The notes: a model not told the origin generated them from the sequence alone. Shown: positions 36,008-48,220, counted from the first letter of the stretch. The stretch is 64,000 bases of DNA from Lichtheimia corymbifera B2541 (GCA_000697475.1 JNEU01000188.1:1-64000); one strand, 5' to 3'. Program-made: numbers and translations.

Positions 36008-36828
36008 ATGGTCAGCCCCTATCATCGCTCTGATTCCCCCCTGGGACGCATGATTTCTTTGATCGAGACCCCTGGCTCACCCCTTCGTTTCCTTATTCTT
36101 GATTGTCCCACCGAGTCAACATTGCCATATTACCTTGACGAGTTTAAGCGATATAATGTCACCACGGTCGTACGATGCTGCCAGCAAACGTATAATGCCA
36201 ATCGATTAAATGATCAAGGTATCCAAGTACTCGATATGCCATTCAAAGATGGCGGGGCAGTAAGTTATTTTTTGCTATGGGATTCCCTTTTCCGGTAGTT
36301 ACTGATATACTTTGCACGAGTTTAGCCACCTCCGACTGTGGTGCGAGATTGGTTGGCTCTTATCGATCGCGAATCCGCAAGAGCTACAAGTCATCCTGAA
36401 GATACACCTCCTACCGTGGCTGTCCATTGTGTAGCTGGTTTAGGAAGGTAATGTGATATCATATAAAGACATGCAAGGGATGATGTATACTTATTACTAT
36501 GTATATAGAGCTCCTGTTTTAGTAGCTATTGCTCTCATTGAATTCGGTATGGAACCATTGGACGCTGTTGAATACGTGAGAAGAAAGCGTAGAGGAGCAT
36601 TCAACAAACCACAAATCTCCTACTTGGTACGTACTTGCATTCAAATATACATATACGTTACCCTTATCCTTATATGCATCTATCCTTGATGATTAGGATA
36701 CATACAAACGATCATTGAAACCAAAGGCCACCTCGGGTACATCATCGCTCAAGTTCTCTCTGGGAAAAATGTTTCGATTTGGAGGTAGCGGCAACAAGAA
36801 ACAGCAAGAAACAGTAGCCACCCATTGA
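36008..36828 (+). CDS. PRL-type (PTP4A) dual-specificity tyrosine phosphatase
   Basis: Small phosphatase of the phosphatase-of-regenerating-liver family. ATG at 36008 in an AACCATGG context. Four exons join in frame: [115 protein letters not shown]. The active site [14 protein letters not shown] is the PRL-specific version of CX5R. About 205 aa. Odd feature: the protein ends QETVATH with no CaaX box, although animal PRLs are C-terminally prenylated; a basic segment ([18 protein letters not shown]) remains. Stop TGA at 36826-36828. Confidence 0.92.
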
Positions 36829-37566
36829 ATACATGGTAGATCATTGATCTTTATTACTACGTTTGAACCCTTTTTGTTATCGATCTCGTCAATACACAAC
36901 ATGTTTTGGATTATTAATCACAAGTGCTGCATATAACAACATTATTCCTTCATGGTCAGGTGGTCATTGTTGTCTCAAACAGATTGTCATCCGGCCCACA
37001 CCGTGCACTGTGTAACTGTAACGGTAATACACGCTTTGCTTATCGAGCGCGTATCATATCACAAATCTCGGACCAATGGCGGTAATGACTTTCACTAGCC
37101 ACAGTAGTACACACAATCCTTGTTTCCCATATGACAATCAAAACTCCCACAATGTCGATCCATTATATCGCCTTAAAATAAACATTCGATCCCATCATTT
37201 ATGGAGGTATTGGCTCATCGAGTCGTAAGGTGTTTTAAAAATGACGTGCACGAGAAAAATGATTGCTATGGCAACAATGACAATGCTGTTTTTTGCTGAA
37301 ATCATCCTCGACCAACTTACTTTATGGGAGTCATAAGGTAAAGCTTGATGGCACCAAAAGCAGTCGAGATTTCGGCATTATTATAAACACACAACTCCCC
37401 CAATATAAAAGAGCACGTGCCTCTGGAAAAAATCATGACAACCATGCTTAGCAATGTTTACAACAATGACCCAACTCCGGGTAACTACTCAATGGGAGAA
37501 TAACTTGACAATGACTTTGCCCAGAGATTGAATCCTACTTTATTAGGTTACCTTTCAAGTCCCGCG

Positions 37567-37787
37567 ACTAGATCTAGTATCCCGCAACTAGATCTAGTCG
37601 TAACTTCACATTATTTCTGCGAGGCGACAAGTGATGTTTGGAAACTGAGGTCTTGATATAAAGTACTTTTGTTTATGAGCTTTTGGTATCTTGAAAGAGA
37701 TTTTATATACATAATGTGTGGAAGTTGTATGAAGCCCTTATTGGGTGATCGGGTAAGTGCCCAATTTGGGGAACTACTAGATCTAGT
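37567..37787. repeat. Three copies of the palindrome ACTAGATCTAGT
   Basis: The perfect 12-bp palindrome ACTAGATCTAGT occurs at 37567-37578, 37587-37598 and 37776-37787. The first two sit in a short direct duplication preceded by CCCGCGACTAG / CCCGCAACTAG. I did not notice it elsewhere in the window. It could be a dimeric protein-binding site or a relic of an inverted repeat. Confidence 0.8.
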
Positions 37788-38364
37788 ATTTTAAAAGCAT
37801 GTCTCCAACACAAAGAATCAGCCTAGCAAAATGCGAATAGAGTATAAAGATGCTTCCAAAACTTGTATATTGATATAAAATATGTAGGTATCCTATGGGC
37901 CCTCTCTGAAATATATTGCATTAAACAATCACATCATCCACTCAGGGACACGAGGAAGTCAAGGTCCTGTTGATCATTGTCCAATCGCAATCAATTACAG
38001 TGGGAAATGCAAATGCTATTGTAATTGATGCTGAAACGATCACCTACCTACTTAAAATAACCATTCACGGGAATCCTACCACATCCTTAAGCCATGATCT
38101 ATTCCCTTGATGCTATCCAGTTTTCTTCAGTAAAGGTCAATGGCCCTACAAATCTCTCTGGGATCGTTTATCAATGGCTATTATCTTAATCAAGCCATAT
38201 TCAAATCATGATTCGAACTTTCATATAGTAGATGATGTGTATACATGCAAGTCTATAATGGGTATGCGCCTGCTCCAGTCGAGCATTTCCATCAAGTGGG
38301 TTGGGCAAAAGCTGGAATGGAAAAAAGTGTATGTTATGTATGACCTTATTAAATCGTCGATTAT

Positions 38365-38515
38365 CTATCATGCATTCGCCATTTCTGTTCACCCCAAACA
38401 GATGTGCTACATAAACACGCCCCTCTGCATCTTGGGCTCTATTAGGGTCTAGCTACTTGACAATCAACAAACATCCCTTGTCATATAGCATCACGCTTAC
38501 AGCATATGTAAAACA
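38365..38515 (+). repeat. Dispersed repeat copy B
   Basis: Diverged match in the same orientation to the segment at about 818-965, including CTACTTGACAATCAACAAAC and TTACAGCATATG. The two copies are 37.5 kb apart, one in each gene-poor part of the window. Confidence 0.6.
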
Positions 38516-39849
38516 TGAAGATGCATCATCAATTCTGAAACCAAGTACATAAAGTCCATCCTGCACAATGAGCTAATAATAGTGTGATACTCGAACAATT
38601 ATGCTGAATTCAGTTTTCATTTAATTGAAGTCCAAGAAATAATGTGGATGTCTATCAAGTAAATAAGGTAAAGGAACAGTATTGGAAGTTGGAAATAGGG
38701 CAGGATCGAATCACAAAGAGTCAACCGGTGTCACTGTATCCTTGGTTGCTGTTGTCATAAACATCCATCCATGATCGTTAACTAGCTGCTTGGGTGCATC
38801 GGCTCGAGTATCCCAATATGATCCATGGCTGTAGTAGAACACCTTTCGTCGAAGATAAAAGCTCTCTCGTCAATGCCATCCAATACACCATCATCCTCAG
38901 CCGTATCCATGTGAGAAGATCTTTCCTTCCGGTTAACGACGTGTCAAGTAACCAGAGTAACGTCCCAGCATCCCTCATCACTCCACGTAGATGCATCCAT
39001 TTGTCCATATCGATTGCAAGCCGGATGTGTGTGCTGAAAGGTCCATGAGATCGCTTCTTTCCCTCCGGGTGTTGTCAGTCACTTGCTTGATCATTTGCTA
39101 TCGTAGCTCAACCAGGCGAAGATTGCTTCTATGGCAGTGAACCCGGTGCTGACATGGCTTCATCCAACTGCGCACCACACCCCCTACTGCTTCAATCAAT
39201 GATCCATATTGTTAACCCATATCCCTTGATCAATGAGCCCCATCCGATCCTTTTTGTACCTTGATAAATGGTTGACGAAAGATATTGAATCTCTTGTATG
39301 CGCTGTTGGATTTTGACGCGTAGATAGGTACTTGAAGGGATGATGGTGATCGTATCGCATGGTTGTTGTGTGATGGATAAAGCTGATCATATTGCTTCAA
39401 CATTACGCAAGAAAGACCACCCCCCTGGAAGTGGTTGCTTGTGGTCACCTAGCTTGAAAAGAACCCGAGCGCTACGTAGTTTCTTTGTATGGCCGCTGCA
39501 TAACGCGTAAAGAATGAGTAGTGCAAGGTGCCATGTAGGTGCTGTCATCGTTTGAGAATAAATCGTAGCGAAGAAGTTGCTGTGGATACCATTGCCCAGT
39601 GGAGTGAAGTTCAGTTGAAGAGGAGGATGAGTAGACGTGAAAAAGAGTACCCCTATGTTACTTTGCCCAACTTGCCTTTTTCACCGCTGGCCTGTCATGA
39701 TGCAGAGCACTACTTGTAATCACGTGAGAAATGGAATGATAAAGTAACCTCCAACATTGATTGATTGCAAAGAAAGCCTTGCTCCACAATATTACCTTGG
39801 AATATGCATTAGACTAACCGTCGTATCTTCCAACATGGAAATATAGCTA

Positions 39850-41050
39850 TTAGAATACTGTTAGTGATCCTGCATAATGTTTCGCAATAATAAATATAGA
39901 ATGATAAGGTGGCAAATTAGCTTCCATGGTAACCATGTACTGACAAGGATGGCCACGCGAAGGCTTTGCCGCCATCCTCACCCCTACGGTGCACCAAGCC
40001 GGATAACGGGGGCTGCCATTGTAAACAACAGCAAGTTGTATAGGTGCTGCTCGAGCCAACATGTTCGGTCTGATAAAAAGATACCATAGCATCCCATGCC
40101 CATAGAAGCCGACCCATAAGAGCAAAAAGCAATACATGATCCCATATCTACCACAAGGTTACCGAGTGACAGTCTGACTTCCAACGGCTAAGGCAGTAAT
40201 CATCAAATGCAATTGATAGGGCCAAGATAGGGCTGACCACACTGTCGCATGTAAATCATAGCTGCCAACGATGCTTTATAAAGCACCATCCCGTTCTACC
40301 CATAGCAAATAAACATTCGCCATATCAGTAGTTGCTGCCATCAAGCGACCTTTTTGGGTTGGCGTCATAAGAGACACATCATGCACTGCAACAAGTAAAA
40401 CCGGTCTTGATGAAATAGCGTACGCGAGATTATTGGCCAACCGAGAGGCCATCCAAAGGTTTCCATCCAGGTACTTGAGAAATGATATACGCCACGGCAC
40501 CGATAAGAAACATTGCCCAAAAAGATCCACCAATAAAGAGACGCCTTGCAGGTACGATAGTGATTTGCAAAACCATAGAAACGGTATCCTTGACAACCAC
40601 AGCCAGAAAATGATCCAATAGAGATCGCTTGCTTGCTACTGAGAAATCCACCAAAGCCAAATGTTGATCTTCGTCTCTCCAAGCAATAGGACTTGGCACT
40701 GACAACTCCAGGGAGAACAAATAGACCTTCATGGCACCAAAGAGTATGGAAAATATGCCTTGATGGAATGATCGACCTATGAATGCGCATGTTTATCTTT
40801 GAGATAGTTGTAACAATACTTAGCCAAGGCCATATGGTAATATAGAATGCTTGATGCTACGCACACCCAAAGCCGGTTTCCTTGCTGCAGAGATGGCCAT
40901 GCAATAAACGATTCCTGATAGCCGTTATTCCAGAGGAAGGAGTGTTGCTTGATGACGGCTGCCTTGCGTGCTCGATAGAAGTTGATAACACCAAAAGAGA
41001 CACACACATTGTAGCTGGTTGCTGATGTGACACACCCATAAGAGATTTAC
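39850..41050 (-). pseudogene. Possible decayed membrane-protein gene
   Basis: On the minus strand, broken open frames contain hydrophobic, helix-like stretches: LFIGGSFWAMFLIGAVAYIISQVPGWK (about 40450-40530), VCVASSILYYHMALAKYCYNY (about 40800-40865), and LWYLFIRPNMLARAAPIQLAVVY near 40040-40100. No single frame runs through, and I find no consistent set of splice sites joining them. This could be a relic of a multi-span membrane protein or merely chance. It merges upstream into the tandem array. Family not recognised. Confidence 0.2.
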
Positions 41051-44000
41051 GCTGCAGGATGTTCTTGATGAAAGTAATTGGCCAATGATGAAAATCCACA
41101 GACAATCGAGTAAATGTTGTTGGCACTAAAGGTATGGATTCTGTTGCACATTGTTGCTGCTTCTTGTGCTAGTTGCTGATATGATCCACCGATAACATGC
41201 ATGCGTAGCTGAATATCCATCAAATGAATTGTCGACGGCCAGAACCACAATCGGACGAGATAAACCTTGACGCACCGAAAGACATAGAAGTTGTTGCTTG
41301 TTGTCGCAGATGCACACAAAGGAAATGTGCAAGACTCCAGTGATATAACCAAGGAAAAGCCTTCTTGATCCTATCATTACATATCTTCCATTGTAAGTGC
41401 ACTTGCATGCGGCACATCCCATAATGAACACTCTTACCTTGTGGAACTTCTCAAGAGCGCGTTTCCTTCACATAAGAACCGTATCTCCATTCCATCCATT
41501 TTTGCGCTGCTGCTGTTTCATTGTAGAGTTTGTTAATTGATGCCACTTGTATATGTATCCAAAGCTATGCATACCAATCTATCTCCAAAGGAAGAGAGGG
41601 ATACTTGACGACAAATGCCTTGGGCAATGGATAAACCTTGATAGCACCAAAAAGACACATGAGCATCGTTGCTTGTTGCTATGCGACACCCATAAGAAAC
41701 GTGGACTGCTGAATGCTCTTGAAAGCAATTGGCCAATACCGAGGATCACCGAAGAATCGAGTAATGTTGCTGATATGATCCACTGATAATACACATGCGA
41801 AGCAGGATAGCCATCAAAGGATTGGCGACAACCTTGGAATTACTAAAGATGTCGAAGTTGGCTCTCATTGCTTGTTCATGCATGATCAATCCATAAGAAA
41901 CGTTGAATGGCAGCCGTGTATCAAAGGAGCTGCCGATAACCAGAACCACCAGGAGACGGAAGCTTGCTCACACCAAAGATATACAAGTTGCTCCTTGGTT
42001 ACGAGATCAACCGATAAGAGACCTCCATTTCAGGATGTCCACCGACTTGCCGATAACGAGAAACACGAGATGATGTGATAAAGCTTGATATGACACCAAC
42101 GATATGGATGCAACTGCTTGTTGCTCATACAATCCACTCCCAAGAGACGTGCGTGCGTTGGCTGACATTCATCAGAGAAATCGCCCGTTGCTTGGTAACC
42201 AACCACCAGAAATGGAATAAAGATCGATCCACCAAAGATATAAGCACTTTTCCTCATGGCTGACATGGTTCACCTATAAAAGATGCACGGTAAACGAAGT
42301 TTTCCAATCCCCTCCCAATAATACTTAGCAATCATAGCTGTATTCCTGAGGACTTCAATGCAAGAAAATCCATCTAGAAAAAAACCCATGTCAGCACAAA
42401 GTTTCCAAAAGTCATTGGAATGATACGTACTTGAATCTCTTAATCAGGGTGCAGTGATCCACTAGAATTCCCGCCGTCAGAAACAATAATCATAAGAAAA
42501 GGGCACAATGCCAAAGAATGCCAAGGTACCAGTACTGCCTACTAGCCCCATCCCGAAGGAACCATGGCGCCAAAACACCGAAAATAACAGTGACCCATGT
42601 GAGCCCTTCATCAGTCGACTTTGGCACCACCTGAGCCGTGGATCCGCACGCTGCAACTGTGGTGAGAGGATGCATTTGAATTGGGCTAAGCCCATACATC
42701 ATGAGCACATGTGAAAGGGGCAGCATGGTCTCCCCAAGGAATCACACAGTATAATAACATGCTTGACGTGCCAGTGATATAACCGAGGAAAATCCTTCTT
42801 GATGCTGTCATTACATATCTTCCATTGTAAGTGCACATGTATGTGACATATTTCATGACCAATACTATTACCATGTAGTAATTTTCAATAGCGTCCTTCC
42901 TTCAAATAAAACCGTATCTCCATGCCAACCATATCATGTTGCTGCTATTCTATTGTAAAGCTCGTTAATCGACAGCACTTGTATCGTAGATCCAATGCTA
43001 TAGATACCAATGAATCTCCAAAGGAACGGGACGGTAGTTAACGACGAATGGGTTGCGCGATGGATATATCTTGATAGCACCAAAAGCACACGTAACATTG
43101 TTGCTTGTTGCTATGCGACACCCATAAGAGACATGCGCTGCAGAATGCTCTTGAAGCAATTGGCCAATAGAGAGAATCACCAGAGAATCGAATAAATGTT
43201 GCTGATACTAAAGTCATGGACCCTGCTGCTCATTGCTGCGTATTGCTTGTAGCTGACATGATCCACCTATACCATGTGTGCATAGCAGGATATCCATCAA
43301 ACGATTGGCGCCAACCTTGGAGAGGTCCATGGATGACCTTGGTAACACGAAAGATGTCGACGCTAACTCGCGTTGCTTGTTGATGACATGATCCATCCAT
43401 AAGAGACGTTGAATAGCAGACGTGCACAAAGAAACTGCCGGTAGCCAGAATCACAAAGAGAGGGAAAGCTTACTGACACCAAAGATATGCGGTTTGTTCC
43501 TTGTTGCTGAGGTGATCAACCGTTACGAGACCTTCATTTCAGGATGCCCACCGAATTGCTGATGACGAGAAGAACCAGGTCGTGGGATAAGGCTTGATAT
43601 GACACCGACTATATGGATGCTGTTGCTTGTTGCTGAACAATCCACGTGCATTGACTGACACCTTTCAGAGAAATCGCCCGTTGCTTGGCAACCAACCAGC
43701 AGAGAAGGAATAAGGATGGAATAATACTTAGCAAACTTAGCTGTGATCTTGTAAACTCCAAGACACCAAAAGACAAGTGGCTCCCTGCAGTGGTCCCTCT
43801 AAATAATAGCAGCCGTTTCAGCAAAGTTTTCCAGAAGCATAATAATCATACATACCTGAATCACTCAATCATCACGTAGACTTGAAACCAGATAGGCCAT
43901 CAGGATGTAAAGTAATAATAAAAGCCCACAGCCAAGAAACGTCACAGTACCGGCACTCTCCTGAATCCGGCGATGTTGTGCATCAATAGAGATACCCATC

Positions 44001-44420
44001 TTCTCTCTAAAGGCAAGGAGATCAATAGCCGTAAAACGATGGAGGCCGTGCGCACAGCGGATGCATTTTTAAATCCCTGAGGTCGCAACATGAGTCACAC
44101 TGTCCCCGGGCACAACATGTACGTCTCCCCTGGAAAGTGCAGTACAATGACATCCTTGACGTGCAGCCTTGATAATAATAGTATCGCCGAAAGAGACTCT
44201 GCCACTGTATAGCGTTTGGTAAGTTCACTTGAATCCAACCAATCCCAGAATGATGCACTGTACCTCTAGATACTGCCAATACCATTATTGATGCAAATAG
44301 CCCGGTATTCATCCGATCCTGTATGTGCTGCTGCTGTTTCCCTGTAAGGCACGTTAATTAAGTGGTCCTGCACTGTAGATCCAACACCATGCATACCATT
44401 GAGCCAACCATGCAGCATTC
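40900..44420. repeat. Degenerate higher-order tandem array, ~1.4-kb units of ~95-125-bp monomers
   Basis: Three large copies are recognisable from anchors. GCTGCTG..TTNATTGTARAG..GTTAAT occurs near 41508, 42941 and 44329 (spacing 1433 and 1388 bp). CTTCCATTGTAAGTGCAC occurs near 41385 and 42820. Within a copy, a monomer plan repeats: TTGCTTGTTGCT, ATCCACC or CACCCATAAGAGAC, then AGGAT..CCA, then GCCNATAACNAGAAC, starting near 41668, 41762, 41868, 41990 and 42113, and again in the second unit (for example 43098, 43620). Copies are perhaps 70-85% alike by eye. Reading frames are not conserved between monomers. Confidence 0.75.
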
Positions 44421-46749
44421 TTGCTTTGATATTAATGTCTTGTTGTTGCTGCCACAGGTACCATCATCCAACGTATCCAAGCTACCATAAACACAATGTG
44501 AGATAACAAGGCAAACCAATCTGAACGCGTCTTGTGAACATACCCAAAAGAGGCAGTGTAAAGACTTCTTGGTGTGGACAGCTTAGGAATGAACACACGC
44601 GACACCCCATTAGGTCTTGTATAAACGAGAGAACAGTAATCTACACGTGAACATTAGTACCATAATGTCCAACTTGAATAGTAAAAGAATTGCTGCGATT
44701 GAACATACATGTTGTATTGTAATGGAAGCTTGAGTCATGGGTAGATCGCGCCCGAGCTTGTTGTAACTGAAAGTGTCGCCATTGAGACCACCTGTTCACC
44801 CAGTTGAGGCTGCACAATGAAAGGAATGGCAGTCGTTAATGCGTTGTAGTTTGGGAATGAGACACTTCTTACCTTGCATTGGGAAGTGAGAGTGAAGAAG
44901 GCGCTCTTTGCCGTTCCTCTCAGTGTTCCCAATTTGTGCACAACACCCCACCCCGCTTGCTACAGTTACTGTTGTGAATATGAACCTCAACAATAGCCTA
45001 TAAACTTGAGTCAATAATAAAGCCCACTGAATACATTCCTTGTAATTAAGCTATCCATCATGAAGTTTAGTGTGGGCAGGATTGGCACTACTTAGGTCCG
45101 TGCGTTCTTATGCAATTCGACTCCTGAATTTAAAAGCCAATGTGTGACCCTACACCAAATATGGATCCTACTGATCCAAATGTGGTATCTGCCGCGTAAA
45201 TTCATTGTTGTTGCCATGATGGATAGTTTCATTTTCTGGCAATCGCCATCCACTTGTGCAACAACCTGTCATTTTATGCTACACATGACCAAGTCGCCGC
45301 ACACTATCGTATTCCAAAGAAGCTCTTTTCACATTAAAATGAATCGCAGTGCTTCAGGGTCATGAGCATATTGAATTGGATCAACTATCGTAAACACCAA
45401 GCATAACGTTGTGTCCTTGATTAGTCTCATTCAAAGATCCATCTAACCTAACCTGGGGTTGCTTGCTAGTATGATCCCACAGATGATAAACACTTGCTGG
45501 CAGATGGTCCCTAAAGGAATTGACCTATACTTGAAGATGATAGCAGTAAAGTGCTGGGATAAGCATTGACGTAAGCACAACCTACTTGCAGTTCTTCACC
45601 TTAAAACGCTGATATATCGACAAAAAAGTGCCAGGCAATAGGAATGGATGATACTTACATCTCGACAATTATCCTAAACATAGATGGATACGCTTAGAAC
45701 TATGCTTGTATTGGCATGGTATGCTTAAAGTTTCCTTGCTTGGAGATCATGATCTTCAACATGTTGTTGCCAAGTTGCCTTGTGGATGAAACGCCCCCTT
45801 AGGTAACAGGAACCTACACATGAGCATTTGAGAGTAAAGCTTTAAAGAATAAAAACAAGTACGATGCCTGAACATACGTGTTGTGTTGGAATGATGCTTT
45901 GAGTACTAGTCAGGGGGGATAACACTTATTGTTACTTGTAACTGGAAGCATTGCTATGCCGACCGAGTGACATGCTGATGCATTGAGGCCGTGAACTAAT
46001 AAATGACAGTAGTGGGTACTCGATAGTTTATGAATGGAGGTGGTCTTGCCTCACTTTGTGAAGAGCGGGAGTAGAGGAGTAGTCTTGATCCACCCCGTGC
46101 TTGCTGTTGTCCCATGCAAACCAGCTTATGATCTTCAATTCTAAAATGATCATCTCTATGCAGGTTACAATTGTAGACTCGTCGTCGAAGAATTTAAAAC
46201 GTCCCAGCATTGAGTACTCTGCGTTATTGCAATCGAGCATCCACGTTTCTTTTAGCATGTAATAAAGCCATTGTGCGGCAACCTGTCAATCATGTGTAAC
46301 CTTTGGTGCATTATCCACGATCTCTACCACATGTCTACCTTTCCAGCATTGTAGTAGTGGCACATTGGTTTCAGATACTTGATATTAATAAAGTAGTTTG
46401 TCTTTTAGGGTAGTTGGATCCATGATATATCTTCGCGTGCACCAAGCATGTAGAAGCTAGAATAAAGAAAAACGTATCCGAGCCCTTCCTTAAGATGGAT
46501 ACGCGTACAAGATACCTATCATCCCCTTATAACATTTCGCAGCTAACTTATAGTATATACGCACGAAGAGACAGTATGAGCGTCAAGATCCATCCTCATT
46601 TCCTTGCTTTGGCACCATAATGCATATATATTACTATCTAGTTTCATAGTAGCCATCCATGAGACTTGATAGTAGCAAATATAATGCACACTTTCAATCA
46701 TTCCCAGTGTGTCGGATGATATTTTAGATTTGTAATGTTGCACATACTG

Positions 46750-46789
46750 CGGTGCTGAGCAGCCTTTATAAAAGGCTGCTGCAACACCG
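46750..46789. repeat. Perfect 9-bp-stem hairpin with outer stem
   Basis: GCAGCCTTT at 46759-46767 is complementary to AAAGGCTGC at 46771-46779 around a 3-nt loop. Unpaired bulges separate this from an outer stem CGGTG (46750-46754) and CACCG (46785-46789). It sits about 225 bp beyond the 3' end of the tRNA-Arg gene. It could be a structured RNA, a terminator-like element or part of a mobile-element end. Confidence 0.7.
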
Positions 46790-47011
46790 AGAATAAATCT
46801 TTAGCTTTTGATCGGTGAATCATAGTTCTTGTCTATATTGAGCGGGTAGTTGTAAAGAGGTGTTTACATCCCTGGCTACGGTGTTATACCGCCAGACGAC
46901 GCAAAAGGATATACGACAAGTGCCAAAAGGAATGCCGGAAAAAGTCACGTGACCCACCAAAAATCGCAGGAAAAAGAATGAACAGCTCTTTGTAAGCTAT
47001 TATCAACTAAT

Positions 47012-47084
47012 CGAGGCTACCAGGGGTCGAACCTGGAATCTCCTGATTCGTAGTCAGGCGCCTTATCCATTTGGCCATAGCCCC
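47012..47084 (-). tRNA. tRNA-Arg (anticodon ACG)
   Basis: 73 nt read on the minus strand. Acceptor arm GGGGCTA pairs with TAGCCTC (one G-T wobble), discriminator G. D-stem GCC/GGC. Anticodon arm CCTGA-CTACGAA-TCAGG has loop anticodon ACG (read as ICG). Variable loop about 5 nt; T-arm CCAGG-TTCGACC-CCTGG. No intron and no encoded CCA. The internal A-box and B-box (GGTTCGA-type) regions are intact, so it should be functional. Confidence 0.95.
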
Positions 47085-47663
47085 TCGAGTTATTTTTTCA
47101 TTTTGGATGTACATGGTAGAGCACAAAATTTCCATATTTTGAAATGTAGGATTGTTTAGTATCATTGGATAGAGAATGCAATTCTGAAAGCAATGGTGAA
47201 GAGAAGAAGATGTTTGGGAAGGTGTGGGGATGGTAATTTAGCTTTGAAGTTGGTTTAGTATTCTTGAGGGTCAGCATTCAAGGTCAGACAGACACCCAGC
47301 CGATGCAAGGTGGAGGCTTTATAGATGTCATGGGTATAGATTTACTGCAAGGTATGGGCATTGTAGCGTGTTAACTTGAAGTTTGACGGGAATTAATGCA
47401 CAATGAAAACCTCATCACATATATATAATCCCATCTTTGTATTATTATTACCAGCAAATAGAACTATTGATAGATAAGAAGGCGTGAGGATGATTCTTCA
47501 TTTTATATAGTGATTGCAAAAGAACAAACGTTGAATATCAGGTCTATATATTAAGGTAGGTATTCTCGCTTTTACATGCATTGCATTATAAATCATGTTG
47601 ACCGCATTGTATCATTCTCCATGTAAGCTCAAGTTTCCTTTATCCATAAAGATCCATCAATTT
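47085..47663. other. Intergenic, no supported gene
   Basis: AT-rich spacer between tRNA-Arg and the 3' end of the ERH gene, both on the minus strand. No ORF of note. A T run lies just upstream of the tRNA (transcription sense), not at its 3' end. Confidence 0.5.
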
Positions 47664-48220
47664 CTACCATCGTCTATTGCCATATTTTGGGCCACCGCCG
47701 CCTGGTCGTCTGTTGCCTTGTCCTCTTGGTGCATTACCACCGCCACCTCGTTGCTCCTGCACGCTAGGTTGTCGACTAAAGTGAGCAATCAAACGTTCCT
47801 TGATCCATTCTGTGTTCCGTGGCATATAGCTCTAATAGCATAGTCCTGTGAATAAACACAGGGAGGAGAATGCACATGTTCCTTTTAAATCCTTACTCTT
47901 TGGGATGGCTCAAAGACCAATGCAACAAATTCCTTGTGGGCATCAATGAATTGAAAAAGATCATCCGCTCTAAAGCACACCCCATGAGTAAATCGATGCA
48001 TTGCTTGCCATGGATACTCTTCCTCACCTGTATTGGATTTGACCGAGCCTTGGGTTTTGTTGTTGAAGTTCTGTTTCATACATTCCAGCGATAGCTATCA
48101 TCATATATGCCATATGTTATTTCTTATCATATCCCTCCACAACACCCCTCCAATGCACTTACCATCCATCGCAGCACCCACAGTCTCAAAGTCGCTGATG
48201 ATATCCAAAGTGTCAGCCAT
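47664..48220 (-). CDS. Enhancer of rudimentary homologue (ERH) with Gly/Arg-rich tail
   Basis: Small dimeric nuclear factor; in fission yeast Erh1 works with Mmi1 in elimination of meiotic transcripts. Exons join in frame: ADTLDIISDFETVGAAMD|AIAGMYETELQQQNPRLGQIQYR, then ADDLFQFIDAHKEFVALVFEPSQR, then SYMPRNTEWIKERLIAHFSRQ. This aligns along the length of animal ERH ([20 protein letters not shown] ... QLFDFIDDLADLSCLVY ... YNKDWIKEKIYVLLRRQ). After the usual end comes a ~30-residue Gly/Arg/Asn-rich tail ending in YGNRRW. The ATG at 48220 is only the first in-frame Met. The expected first beta-strand is missing and may be encoded further upstream: THIL at about 48255-48272, possibly joined by a very short intron to QAG before MADTL. 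Family sure; 5' end not. Confidence 0.82.

Larger units (their letters stand above)
36829..47011. other. 10-kb gene desert with decayed repeats
   Basis: No ORF with a recognisable domain. It holds three copies of a 12-bp palindrome (37567-37787), a dispersed repeat copy (about 38365-38515), membrane-protein-like broken ORFs on the minus strand (about 39850-41050), a higher-order tandem array (40900-44420), a further weak repeat pair (about 44700 and 45870) and a hairpin (46750-46789). It ends at a tRNA gene. Base composition is mixed, not uniformly AT-rich. Confidence 0.6.

Noticed and set aside
42477..42726. 72- and 78-aa minus-strand ORFs with a WVTVIFGVLAPWFL segment
   Set aside because: They lie within the degenerate array, are in two competing frames, and the sister unit near 43.9-44.1 kb does not keep either frame.
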